33,058 nt of DNA from Deltaproteobacteria bacterium (GTDB lineage Bacteria > Myxococcota_A > UBA796 > SXON01): contig VGRE01000013.1 of the NCBI GenBank assembly GCA_016875435.1, forward strand, positions 1 to 33,058. Reading direction: 5' to 3'. The notes below the pieces were generated by a model. That model was not told the origin of the DNA. It did no database searches and worked only from the letters and a program-made list of their open reading frames with translations. This document shows, one piece after another, positions 8,839 through 16,641 of the stretch. The position numbers and the translations under genes are program-made. How positions within the stretch are numbered: position 1 is the stretch's first letter; the number at the start of each line of letters is the position of its first letter.

Positions 8839-9657
8839 ATGAGCCTGTTCCTGCTCGCCTGCACCGCCGACCCGAGCACCGAAGACGCGGCGACGCTCGC
8901 GGAGTGCACCGCCACCGTGGCCGACGACGTGCCCGCCTTCTTCGCCACCTACTTCGCCTGCACCGACATCTCGATGGAAGGCGACAACGTGGTGCTCGCG
9001 ACGGACTCGCTGCCGCCGTATGCCACCTACTACTACGGCGCCGACCACGAGATGTACGCGGAATGGGACGATCAAGGCGGCGAGACCTCGCCGAACCCCA
9101 GCACGATCGAGGCACTCACGGTGCGCGTGGTCGTCCCGGCCGATCCGGTGGCCAGGGGCCTCGACATCACCGCTGCGCGGGTCGACCACCAGATGGGCAC
9201 CAGCGACGAGGAGTACGTGGCCGGCTCGGTCGGCGTGGCGCCCGACAGCGTGGCCAACTTCAACGCCACCGCCGCGCCGGGCGACGACATCTTCGAGGAA
9301 GAACTCACCTTCGACGAGTGGGACGCCCACCCCACGCCGAACGGCGAGTACCACCACCACGGTGCGAACCGGGGCGCCCTGGCCGCGCTCGACTTCCTCG
9401 GGGTCGATGCCACTGTCTTCGGCGTGATGTGCGACGGCACCGTACTCCTCGGTTGCGACGAACTCGATGGGAGCGCGGTCGACATCGACACGCTCGACGC
9501 GCAGGACGGTCACGTGGGCGACATCGTCGACCTCGACGGGACGGTCCACTTCAGCGGGCGCTACCACGCGCACGTCTGCGCGCATTACAACGGCTTCGGG
9601 CTGTACCCCGAGATCCAGTATTACGACGACTGTGACTCGGCACCTGCCGTGCCGTGA
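8839..9657 (+). CDS. YHYH-domain-like predicted lipoprotein
   Basis: 272 residues. The ATG is preceded by GGAG at 8828-8831 (7 nt spacing). The leader is only MSLFLLAC, with the lipobox Cys at residue 8. The C-terminal half contains NGEYHHHG, AALDFLGVDATVFGVMCDG and a later GRYHAHVC, the arrangement of YHYH-family secreted proteins, although the signature itself reads YHHH here. The histidines and acidic residues suggest a metal site (inference). Several Cys pairs could form disulfides outside the cytoplasm. Function of the family is not established. The next gene starts 49 bp downstream on the same strand. Confidence 0.75.
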   Translation: MSLFLLACTADPSTEDAATLAECTATVADDVPAFFATYFACTDISMEGDNVVLATDSLPPYATYYYGADHEMYAEWDDQGGETSPNPSTIEALTVRVVVPADPVARGLDITAARVDHQMGTSDEEYVAGSVGVAPDSVANFNATAAPGDDIFEEELTFDEWDAHPTPNGEYHHHGANRGALAALDFLGVDATVFGVMCDGTVLLGCDELDGSAVDIDTLDAQDGHVGDIVDLDGTVHFSGRYHAHVCAHYNGFGLYPEIQYYDDCDSAPAVP

Positions 9658-9706
9658 CCAACCCTTACAAGCGCCGCGCAATGCAACGGCTACACCAAGC
9701 GCTCCC

Positions 9707-10537
9707 ATGGCCATGCTCGTCGCCGTTGTCATGGCCCTCGCGGGCAGCCCCGACCCCGAGTACGTCGCCCTGCGCGACGCGCTCGTGCGCGATGCGAGCG
9801 AGAGCCAGCTCAAGGCCTGGGAAACAGGCGACGACTGGGAGAAGCGGATTACCGCGATGGACGTGCGCGCCTGGCAATACGACCATGGCGTCGCGAGCGT
9901 GGCGTGGACGGTCGAGCCCCAGCACACGCGACAGGCGCTGCTCCGCTTCATGGACCCGCGGCTAGAGGTGCCCGCGGCCGCGGGGCCCCTGCTCGCGCGC
10001 CTGACCTGGGGACGCGAAGACGCCGACGTTCGCGTCGCGCTGGTCGACGCGCTCACCCGGACCGGCGGCGAGTGGGCGCCGGTGCTCGGGACGATGTTCG
10101 GCGACGAGGACGAAACCGCCACCCGCGAGGTCATGGTCCAGGCCGCGCGCCGCGCGTCGATCACCGACGCCATCAGCCTGCTGAAGCTCGGCTTCGGCGA
10201 CAAGGCCGCGCCCGTGCGCGCCGCCGCCGCGGAAACCTGCCCCTGGGTCGACGCCAAGGGGACGCTCGACGGGCTGGTGCTCGTCGCCATGGCCGACACC
10301 GACCCCGAGGTGCGCGCCGAGGCGGTGCGGGCCGCCGGCTGGATGCGGATCGAGGCCAGCTGGGACCCAATCGTCAGGCTGCTCGGCGACCCCGACCCCC
10401 GGGTGCGCCTCCAGGCGGTGAAGGCCCTGCAACGCCTCGACCCCGCCGACACCGCCAGCCTCCCCGGGGTGGGTGCGCTCCGCCAGGACGCCGACACCAA
10501 GGTGCAACGCGCGGCCACCGAGGCGTCAGCGCAGTAG
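9707..10537 (+). CDS. HEAT-repeat protein, probably exported
   Basis: 276 residues from ATG 9707; ATG 9713 is a possible alternative. The start is M-A-M-L-V-A-V-V-M-A-L-A-G, an uncharged short Sec-like leader that would be cleaved near residue 13. From about residue 85 onward the protein is made of paired helices with the HEAT pattern, for example DTDPEVRAEAVRAAGW and DPDPRVRLQAVKALQRL, each with the Asp-Pro-x-Val-Arg turn. Such repeats serve as protein-binding scaffolds, with no catalytic residues. It is 11 bp upstream of the acyltransferase gene and probably co-transcribed with it. Partner unknown. Confidence 0.8.
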   Translation: MAMLVAVVMALAGSPDPEYVALRDALVRDASESQLKAWETGDDWEKRITAMDVRAWQYDHGVASVAWTVEPQHTRQALLRFMDPRLEVPAAAGPLLARLTWGREDADVRVALVDALTRTGGEWAPVLGTMFGDEDETATREVMVQAARRASITDAISLLKLGFGDKAAPVRAAAAETCPWVDAKGTLDGLVLVAMADTDPEVRAEAVRAAGWMRIEASWDPIVRLLGDPDPRVRLQAVKALQRLDPADTASLPGVGALRQDADTKVQRAATEASAQ

Positions 10538-10548
10538 AAGCACGGCCG

Positions 10549-11559
10549 ATGCTCAACGTCGCCGTCGACCAGCCCACCGGCCTCGCCGACCTGCGTGGCT
10601 CGCCCAAGGACGTGGCCCGCTGGTTGTTCTGGGTGAAGTTCCGGGGGGCCCTCGACCCCGGGCGGCCGGAGCAACTGGCGCGCCTCTACCCGCTGTGGCG
10701 CGGGCAGTACGCGCTCGCGCGCGGGCAGCGGTCGCTGATGGCCGACGAGTACCGCCGGTGGCGTGGCGAGGCCCCGGAGTCGCTGCTCCAGGACGCCTAC
10801 CGCGTGACCTTCCGGGTACACCTCGAGGAGCTGCTCCTCGGCAAGCTGACGGCGGACAACTGGCAGCGCTGGATGCGGCTCGACGGGCTCGCCAACCTCG
10901 AATCCGCGCTGTCGCGACAGAAGGGCGCTGTGTTGCTGTTCCCCCACGCGGGCAACTTCATGTTCATGCACGCGATCATGGGGCTCATTGGCCACAAGTA
11001 CACGCAGTACGCCGCGCGAGGCATGGCCCCGCCGGATGTGGCCGCCACCCACGCCGACGTGTTCGCCAACAACAAGTGGCGTCGCGAGGCGCGCGCGGCG
11101 AGGGAAGACAACGAGGATCGGCTCCCCATCAGCTTCATCTCGCTCGACACCCCGGTGCGCCACCTCTACCGCTGCCTCGACCGGAACGAGCTGGTGGGCA
11201 TCGCCTTCGACGGCCGCATCGGCGGCAAGTGGGTGAAGGCGCCTTACCTCGGCCGCACCGCGCTCCTGTCGCCCGGGCCGTACCGGCTCGCCGCCTCCAC
11301 GGGTGCCGCGCTGGTCCCCGTGTTCGTGTCGACTCCCGACGGCGAGCCCGGCATCTGCACCTTCGGCGAGCCCATCGAGGGCAAGGACAGCGAGGCGCTG
11401 ATGCAGCGTTTCCTTGCCGGCCACGTGGAGCCCTGGCTGGGCGATCACCCCGAGGAGTACGGCACCTGGCTCGCCCACTGTCGCGAGCGCGCGCATGTCG
11501 ACGACCACCCCTTCTTCACCGACTACGCGCCCGACGATCGCTGGAAGGCGTGGGAGTAG
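10549..11559 (+). CDS. LpxL/HtrB-like lysophospholipid acyltransferase family protein
   Basis: 336 residues from ATG 10549. The centre reads GAVLLFPHAGNFMFMHAI (H133) and later FDGRIGGKWVKAPYLG and LSPGPYRLAASTGAALVPVFV. These are the blocks of the LpxL/MsbB family, which adds secondary acyl chains to lipid A or related glycolipids on the inner face of the inner membrane. In the family, the catalytic motif is H-x4-D/E. Here the residue five after H133 is Met138, so the acidic partner is missing at the expected place. The N-terminal hydrophobic anchor is weak or absent. Either a divergent active site or a non-lipid-A acyltransferase is possible. Its stop abuts, with zero bases between, the stop of the convergent regulator gene. 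Confidence 0.82.
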   Translation: MLNVAVDQPTGLADLRGSPKDVARWLFWVKFRGALDPGRPEQLARLYPLWRGQYALARGQRSLMADEYRRWRGEAPESLLQDAYRVTFRVHLEELLLGKLTADNWQRWMRLDGLANLESALSRQKGAVLLFPHAGNFMFMHAIMGLIGHKYTQYAARGMAPPDVAATHADVFANNKWRREARAAREDNEDRLPISFISLDTPVRHLYRCLDRNELVGIAFDGRIGGKWVKAPYLGRTALLSPGPYRLAASTGAALVPVFVSTPDGEPGICTFGEPIEGKDSEALMQRFLAGHVEPWLGDHPEEYGTWLAHCRERAHVDDHPFFTDYAPDDRWKAWE

Positions 11560-12669
11560 CTACTCGCCCCACTCAACCACGGGTTTCCCGACGTGGAAAC
11601 CCTGCACGAGGTGCGCGCCGTGCCTCGCGAGCGACCGGAGCTCCTCCACGGTTTCCACGCCCTCGGCGATGAGCTCCGCGCCGGTGGCGCTGGCGAAGCT
11701 GGCCAGGAGGTGGATCAGGCGCTGCTTTCGCGGGTCGTCGTGTACGCGCCGCACGATGCTCATGTCGGCCTTGATGTGGGCGGGCTGCAGCTCGGCGAGC
11801 ACCGCCAGGGAGTTGTAGCCGCTGCCAATGTCATCCACGGCCATGCGGAAGCCGAGGTCGGCGAGGTCGCGCAGCGCCTGCTCGGCGCCGTGAAAGTCGG
11901 CGAGCGGCGCGCGCTCGGTAATCTCGAGCACAACCCGCGTGGCGAAGGGCATGAGCGGGTCGAAAGCGTGGAGCACCTGCGGGTCGGCGAACTGCGCGGG
12001 GTGGATGTTGACGAAGACGGCGACCGAGGCGGGGAGCGCAGCGACCTGCGCGGCGGCCAGCCGGTTGACCGCGCGACCGAGGTCGGCCACCCGGTCGCAG
12101 CGTTCCACCGCGTCGAGCACCTCGAGCGGGCCGACCAGCACCGGGTGACGACTCCGCAAAAGAAGCTCATAGGCGCATAGTTCCAAGTTGCGCACGGATA
12201 CGATGGGCTGGCGCGCGAGGGCGAAGCAGTGGTCGTCGAGGCACTCCTGGAACAGCCGGTCGGCGCGCTCGCGCTCGGGCTGGGACGAGACGGCCTGGCG
12301 GATGTGCTCGGCGGTCTCCATGAGCGTCCCGATCTCCTGCTCGAGCGCCTCGGCCTGGAAGGGCCGCGCGAGGCTCCGGTGAGCCAGCCCCGCGCTCACC
12401 AGCGCGGGGGCCGCGTGGCGCTGGGCGGGGCTCACCAGCAACATCCGCATGATCTTGGGCTGCCGGTCGCGCAGGCGAACGAGGAGTTCCGGTGCGCCCC
12501 CGTCGATGTCGTCGCTGACCAGGACGACATCCAGATCACGGCTTTCGAGCGCCTTGATCGCTCCACTCGCGTCGGCGGTCGCTTCCACCACGTGCCCACC
12601 GTTGTCGAGCACGCGATGCAAAGCCCGCCGGGACGGTTCACCAGCGTCGACAAGAAGGACTCGCGCCAC
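11560..12669 (-). CDS. receiver-like domain plus EAL (c-di-GMP phosphodiesterase) regulator
   Basis: 369 residues from GTG 12669. Residues 1-120 look like a response-regulator receiver (RVLLVDAGEP...), but it is degenerate: only one acidic residue (D8) in the acidic pocket, Ser52/Asp53 at the phosphorylation site, and Arg102 in place of the conserved Lys. Residues about 140-369 form an EAL domain with the catalytic set intact: E168 (Y-E-L-L-L-R), N221 (VNIHP), E249 (LEITER), D279-D280 (VDDIGSGYNSL), K300, E336 and E339 (AEGVET) and Q356-G-F. Family knowledge: hydrolysis of cyclic di-GMP to pGpG in the cytoplasm. The enzyme is predicted active; input through the receiver is doubtful. It is divergent from serA. 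Confidence 0.9.
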   Translation of the reverse strand: MARVLLVDAGEPSRRALHRVLDNGGHVVEATADASGAIKALESRDLDVVLVSDDIDGGAPELLVRLRDRQPKIMRMLLVSPAQRHAAPALVSAGLAHRSLARPFQAEALEQEIGTLMETAEHIRQAVSSQPERERADRLFQECLDDHCFALARQPIVSVRNLELCAYELLLRSRHPVLVGPLEVLDAVERCDRVADLGRAVNRLAAAQVAALPASVAVFVNIHPAQFADPQVLHAFDPLMPFATRVVLEITERAPLADFHGAEQALRDLADLGFRMAVDDIGSGYNSLAVLAELQPAHIKADMSIVRRVHDDPRKQRLIHLLASFASATGAELIAEGVETVEELRSLARHGAHLVQGFHVGKPVVEWGE

Positions 12670-12675
12670 GGCAGC

Positions 12676-12681
12676 GTTGTA
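12676..12681 (-). promoter_or_regulatory. candidate -10 element of the receiver-EAL gene
   Basis: TACAAC on the minus strand, within GGTACAAC, lies 6 nt before the GTG start. There is no Shine-Dalgarno. The spacing fits transcription starting at or next to the start codon. Confidence 0.4.
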
Positions 12682-12727
12682 CCACCACGCGGGGGGTGAC
12701 GACCTGCCGCCGCGGCAACAAAGTCGC

Positions 12728-12765
12728 GCCGCCGCGCGCGCGGTTGGGCATCGCGGCGCGGCGGC
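12728..12765. repeat. perfect 10-bp inverted repeat between the EAL gene and serA
   Basis: Left arm GCCGCCGCGC at 12728-12737 and right arm GCGCGGCGGC at 12756-12765 are exact reverse complements with an 18-nt loop. The right arm directly precedes a CATACA/TACAGG stretch that could be the serA -10. It could be an operator or simply a GC-rich hairpin. Confidence 0.45.
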
Positions 12766-12792
12766 ATACAGGACGCAGCCCCCGGAGCCAAC

Positions 12793-14001
12793 GTGCGCAT
12801 CCTCGTGGTCGACAAGCTCGCCCCCTTCGTGGCCGGGCGACTCCAAGATCTTGGCGGCGTGGTGACTGTCGATCCCTCGGCGAAAGACGCGGCGCTCACC
12901 GCGAAGGTGGCCGACCTGGACCCCGAGGTGGTGATCGTCCGCAGCACCAAGGTGACCGGCGCCGACATCGGCGCGGGCAGGGCGCTGTCCCTGGTGATTC
13001 GTGCCGGGGCGGGGGTCAACACCATCGACCTCGGCGCCGCCAGCGCGCGAGGCGTGTACGTCGCCAACTGCCCGGGGAAAAACGCGATCGCCGTGGCCGA
13101 GCTGGCCGTGGGGCTCTTGCTCGCCTGCGACCGTCGCATCCCCGACAACGTGAACCGCCTGCGCGAGGGCAAGTGGGACAAGAAGAACCTCGGCAGCGCC
13201 CGCGGCCTCAATGGCCGCAAGATCGCCGTCCTCGGGACGGGACAGATCGGCCGGGAGTTCATCGCGCGGGCCCTGGCGCTGGGGATGGTGGTCACCGCCT
13301 GGTCGAGGTCGCTCACCTCCGAGGCCGCCGCCGCGCTGGGCGTGGCGCGCGCAGAGACGCCCGAGGCCGCCGTGGCCGGGGCCCACGCGGTGAGCGTGCA
13401 CCTCGCGCTCGCGAAGGAAACGCGCGGGCGCATCGGGGAGAGCGTGTTTGCGGCGATGAAGTCGGGCGCCATCTTCGTCAACACGGCGCGGGCGGAGGTG
13501 GTCGATCACGACGCGCTCCTGCGCGCCATCGACGAGAAGAAGCTCAAGGTCGGCCTCGATGTGTTTCCCGACGAGCCGAGCGCGGGGCAGGCCGACTACA
13601 CCCACCCCGTCGCGAATCACCCCTCGGTGTACGGCACGCACCACATCGGCGCCAGCACCGACGAGGCCGAGGAGGCGGTGGGCGAGGAGGTGGTGCGCAT
13701 CGTGGCCGCCTACAAGGCCGGGGCCCCCATCCCCAACTGCGTGAACCTCTCCACCCGCACCCCGGCCACGCACCAGCTCGTCGTCCGTCACGCGGATCGC
13801 GTGGGCGTGCTCGCCGGCGTGCTCGGCGTGCTCCGCGAGAGCGGCGTCAACGTGGAAGACATGCAGAACATCATCTTCAGCGGCGGCGAGGCGGCCTGCG
13901 CGCGCATCGCCGTCAAGGGCGCGATCGGCGCCGACGCCCTCGCCCGGATCCAGTCCCTCCCCAACATCTTCGCGGCCAGCCTGGTCGCCCTCAAGGAGTA
14001 G
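12793..14001 (+). CDS. serA: D-3-phosphoglycerate dehydrogenase with ACT domain
   Basis: 402 residues from GTG 12793, preceded by GGAG at 12784-12787. The NAD-binding motif is GTGQIG (148-153). Catalytic residues of the D-2-hydroxyacid dehydrogenase family are visible: R233 (NTARAEVVD), E261 (FPDEP) and H284 (THHIGAS). A C-terminal ACT domain (about 325-402, VVRHADRVGVLAGVLGVLRESGVNV) is the usual serine-sensing regulatory domain. The enzyme oxidises 3-phosphoglycerate to 3-phosphohydroxypyruvate, the first step of serine synthesis in the cytosol. serC follows after 3 bases, which confirms the pathway. Length fits the short ACT-containing type, as in E. coli (410 residues). Confidence 0.95.
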   Translation: MRILVVDKLAPFVAGRLQDLGGVVTVDPSAKDAALTAKVADLDPEVVIVRSTKVTGADIGAGRALSLVIRAGAGVNTIDLGAASARGVYVANCPGKNAIAVAELAVGLLLACDRRIPDNVNRLREGKWDKKNLGSARGLNGRKIAVLGTGQIGREFIARALALGMVVTAWSRSLTSEAAAALGVARAETPEAAVAGAHAVSVHLALAKETRGRIGESVFAAMKSGAIFVNTARAEVVDHDALLRAIDEKKLKVGLDVFPDEPSAGQADYTHPVANHPSVYGTHHIGASTDEAEEAVGEEVVRIVAAYKAGAPIPNCVNLSTRTPATHQLVVRHADRVGVLAGVLGVLRESGVNVEDMQNIIFSGGEAACARIAVKGAIGADALARIQSLPNIFAASLVALKE

Positions 14002-14004
14002 CCC

Positions 14005-15087
14005 ATGGCTCGCCTGCACAACTTCTCGGCCGGCCCCGCCGTGCTCCCCGTGTCGGTGGTGGAGGAACTGCGCGACAACCTGCTCGACCTCAACGGCTCC
14101 GGCATCGGGCTGATGGAGATCAGCCACCGCAGCAAGACCTTCCAGGCGGTGGTCGACGGCGCCGTGGCGCGTATCAAGCGCGTCCTGTCGGTCCCCGACG
14201 ACCACACGGTGCTCTTCTTGCAAGGCGGCGCCTCGCTCCAGTTCTACATGACGGCCTTGAACCTGCTGCGGCCGGGCGAGGCCGCCGACTACCTGGTGAC
14301 CGGCACCTGGAGCCAGAAGGCCATCAAGGAAGCCAAGCGCATCGGCAACGCCAAGGCGATCTGGGACGACGCGCCCAACAACTTCAAGCGTGTCCCCGGC
14401 GACGACGACTACACCGTCCGCGACGAGGCGGTGTTCCTCCACTACACCTCGAACAACACCATCTACGGCACCGAGTTCAAGCGCACGCCCTCGTCGCAAG
14501 GCAAGCCGCTGGTGGCCGACTTGTCCTCCGACATCGCGGGCGTGCCCGTCGAGATTGCCAAGCACGACCTCGTCTACGCCGGCGCGCAGAAGAATCTCGG
14601 GCCGAGCGGCGTGACGCTGGTGATGCTGTCGCCGTGGGCCCTGTCGCGGGTGCCCGAGGGCCTCCCGGCCATGCTCGACTACAAGGTGCATGCCAAGGAC
14701 GGCTCGCTCTACAACACGCCCAACTGCGTGGGGATCTACGTGATCGAGCGCGTGTTCGCCTGGATGGAACAGAACGGCGGCCTGCCCGCGATGATCGCGC
14801 GCAACGAGGCCAAGGCCGGGGAGCTCTACGCCGAGCTCGACCGCACGGGCTTCTGGCGACCGCACGCCGCGAAGGACTGCCGATCGGTGATGAACGTCAC
14901 GTGGCGGCTTCCCAGCGAGGAGCTGGAGGAGCGCTTCGTGAAGGAGGCCAAGGCCGCGGCGATGGACGGCCTCAAGGGACACCGCTCGGTGGGCGGCATC
15001 CGCGCCTCGCTCTACAACGCGCTCGAGCCCGCGAGCGTGAGCGCGCTGGTGGGCTTCATGCGCGAGTTCGAGCGGAAGAACGGGTAG
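14005..15087 (+). CDS. serC: phosphoserine aminotransferase
   Basis: 360 residues; the ATG is 3 bases after the serA stop. N-terminal NFSAGPAVLPVSVVEE is the family hallmark. FLQGGASLQFYMT is the PLP phosphate-binding region, and YAGAQKNLGPSG carries the Schiff-base lysine (K196). The C-terminal GHRSVGGIRASLYNA is also conserved. It converts 3-phosphohydroxypyruvate and glutamate to O-phosphoserine and 2-oxoglutarate, acting directly after SerA. No phosphoserine phosphatase gene is present in the window. Confidence 0.97.
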   Translation: MARLHNFSAGPAVLPVSVVEELRDNLLDLNGSGIGLMEISHRSKTFQAVVDGAVARIKRVLSVPDDHTVLFLQGGASLQFYMTALNLLRPGEAADYLVTGTWSQKAIKEAKRIGNAKAIWDDAPNNFKRVPGDDDYTVRDEAVFLHYTSNNTIYGTEFKRTPSSQGKPLVADLSSDIAGVPVEIAKHDLVYAGAQKNLGPSGVTLVMLSPWALSRVPEGLPAMLDYKVHAKDGSLYNTPNCVGIYVIERVFAWMEQNGGLPAMIARNEAKAGELYAELDRTGFWRPHAAKDCRSVMNVTWRLPSEELEERFVKEAKAAAMDGLKGHRSVGGIRASLYNALEPASVSALVGFMREFERKNG

Positions 15088-15423
15088 GTGGCAGCGCCGC
15101 GCTGGACCTGGGCGCTCCTGGCCCTGCCCGTGCTCGGGGGCGTGCTGAGCGTGGCCGCGCCCTTTGTATTCGAGTCGCGACACATCCCGGCAGAGCTACG
15201 TCCGGGTGCGCAACCGCTCACGCCGCAGGTCGAGCGCGAGCTGTCCTGCGCGGTGGAAGCGGCGTGCGGGCCCTTGCGTGCACCGGTGACACTAGAGCTC
15301 GGGGGTGCACCCGAGCTCAACCCCAGCGACGTGATGCCGCCGGGCTACGCGGATTGCGCCGCGAAGCACCTCGGCCGCGCCTTCGGCGAACTAATCCAAC
15401 TTTCACCCTGCGAGGGCGGCTAG
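15088..15423 (+). CDS. small membrane-anchored protein of unknown function
   Basis: 111 residues from GTG 15088, which abuts the serC stop with no gap and suggests coupling. One N-terminal hydrophobic segment (WTWALLALPVLGGVLSVAAPFVF, about residues 6-28) would anchor it in the inner membrane or act as an uncleaved signal. The rest is extracytoplasmic-looking, with four cysteines (ELSCAVEAACG, YADCAAKHL and a C-terminal SPCEGG) that could form two disulfides. I do not recognise a family. Its TAG overlaps the TAG of the convergent Bor-like gene. Confidence 0.6.
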   Translation: MAAPRWTWALLALPVLGGVLSVAAPFVFESRHIPAELRPGAQPLTPQVERELSCAVEAACGPLRAPVTLELGGAPELNPSDVMPPGYADCAAKHLGRAFGELIQLSPCEGG

Positions 15424-15707
15424 CCCTTGCAGGTGACGAGCACCGTCACCGGGGTGTAGATGCCCGAGGTGAGCATGCCGAGGAGCATGTCGATCACGTT
15501 GTGTCGGCTCGACACCGACCACACGCCCTTGTCGCCGCACACCTTGTTGGCGTCGATGTCGTTGAGGCTGACGAGGCCGGCGATGAGCGCATGCACCTTC
15601 ACGCGCTGCTCGGCGCCGGGGCTGCCGCCCTCGAAGGTGACCGTCGCCTTGTAGCAGCCGGACAGGCCGAGGAAAGCAGCGAGCGCGAGGAACTTGACGA
15701 ACTTCAT
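15420..15707 (-). CDS. Bor/Iss-family-like lipoprotein
   Basis: 95 residues. It has a conventional lipoprotein signal with charged n-region (MKFVKFLALAAFLGLSGC, Cys18), unlike most lipoproteins in this window. The C-terminal half NDIDANKVCGDKGVWSVSS and LLGMLTSGIYTPVTVLVTC matches the pattern of the Bor family (phage lambda Bor, E. coli Iss): a K-x-C-G motif followed by a G-I-Y-T-P motif. These are outer membrane lipoproteins, linked in E. coli to serum resistance. The role here is unknown. GGAG lies 7 nt before the ATG. The 3' end overlaps the convergent gene. Confidence 0.78.
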   Translation of the reverse strand: MKFVKFLALAAFLGLSGCYKATVTFEGGSPGAEQRVKVHALIAGLVSLNDIDANKVCGDKGVWSVSSRHNVIDMLLGMLTSGIYTPVTVLVTCKG

Positions 15708-15741
15708 GGGGTACTCCGTGGTCGGCCACCGATATCACGGG

Positions 15742-15747
15742 TATGGG
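15742..15747 (+). promoter_or_regulatory. candidate -10 element of the glycerophosphodiesterase gene
   Basis: TATGGG, within GGTATGGG, lies 6 nt before the GTG at 15754. No Shine-Dalgarno is visible. Confidence 0.35.
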
Positions 15748-15753
15748 CACACG

Positions 15754-16641
15754 GTGTTCCTCCTCTGGTTCTTGGCCTGCGGTCTCGTCGACGCGGAGGG
15801 CGAGCCGAGGATCGAGGCCCACCGGTGCGCGGCCGGCTACTACCCTGAGAACAGCGCCACGGGCTGCGCCAAGGCGCTGGAGGCCGGCTTCGGCACGCTG
15901 GAATTCGACCTCGTGCTCACCCGCGACGACGTGGCGGTGATCCACCACGACCCCTTCGTGAACCCCGAGATCTGCACGCTCGCCGACGGCACGCGCCTCG
16001 GCGAGGAAGAAGCCGATCGCGTGTACTTCAAGGACATCACCGCCGCCGAAGCCCGGGCCGGGTACCTCTGCGGCGGCATCGAGGTGGAGGACTTCCCCAC
16101 CCAGGCGCTGGTCGATGAGCCGATCATGACCTGGGCCGAGCTGCTCGACATGATCGAGGGCCACCCCGACGTGTACCTCCACATCGACATCAAGTGGGAA
16201 GGCGACCTGTCGCGACCACCGGATACCTACGCGAGGGTGGTGATGGAGGAGTTCTGGGCGCGCGAGCTGCCCAACGACTACTACGTGTCGGCCGAGTACC
16301 CCGAGCCGCTCCAGGAGGTCGAGAAGCTCGACAGCAGCGTCGTCACGTCGTGGAGCTGGCCGAGCTTCCCCGACGGCGAGAGCACCACGCTGGTGGCCAT
16401 CGGCCACGAGCTGCAAACCACGCTGGGGACGGAAGACCTGGTGCAGCTCGCGAACGACGCCAAGGTCGACGAGCTGAACATCCCCTGGCAGGTGGCGGAT
16501 CGTCGCCGGGTGGAAGACGCGGTGGCCTCGGGCCTGCCCATCCAGCTGTGGACGCTCAACACCGCCGCCGGCCTGGAGGCCTTCGGCAAGTGGCCCGTCG
16601 AGGCCCTGATCACCGACTACCCGGCGGGCGACGCCCCATGA
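15754..16641 (+). CDS. glycerophosphodiester phosphodiesterase family lipoprotein
   Basis: 295 residues from GTG 15754. This start gives an ultrashort lipobox leader (M-F-L-L-W-F-L-A-C, Cys9). ATG 15706 is in frame but overlaps the divergent Bor-like start and gives a less plausible leader. GDPD signature: EAHRCAAGYYPENS (first catalytic His and the E-N-S), LEFDL (metal-binding acids), VIHHDPFVN (second catalytic His) and HIDIKWE in place of the usual N-I-E-I-K. The C-terminal QLWTLNTAAGLEAF and ALITDYP are also family-like. The family hydrolyses glycerophosphodiesters to sn-glycerol 3-phosphate and an alcohol. As a lipoprotein it would act in the envelope. Confidence 0.88.
   Translation: MFLLWFLACGLVDAEGEPRIEAHRCAAGYYPENSATGCAKALEAGFGTLEFDLVLTRDDVAVIHHDPFVNPEICTLADGTRLGEEEADRVYFKDITAAEARAGYLCGGIEVEDFPTQALVDEPIMTWAELLDMIEGHPDVYLHIDIKWEGDLSRPPDTYARVVMEEFWARELPNDYYVSAEYPEPLQEVEKLDSSVVTSWSWPSFPDGESTTLVAIGHELQTTLGTEDLVQLANDAKVDELNIPWQVADRRRVEDAVASGLPIQLWTLNTAAGLEAFGKWPVEALITDYPAGDAP

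Noticed and set aside
7948-11508. A very long minus-strand open frame (1186 codons)
   Set aside because: It is antisense to several well-supported genes, has no domain text and is explained by the scarcity of stop codons at high GC.
12696-15848. A 1050-codon plus-strand frame over serA and serC
   Set aside because: Out of frame with the two recognised serine synthesis genes; composition is the Arg-rich shadow type.
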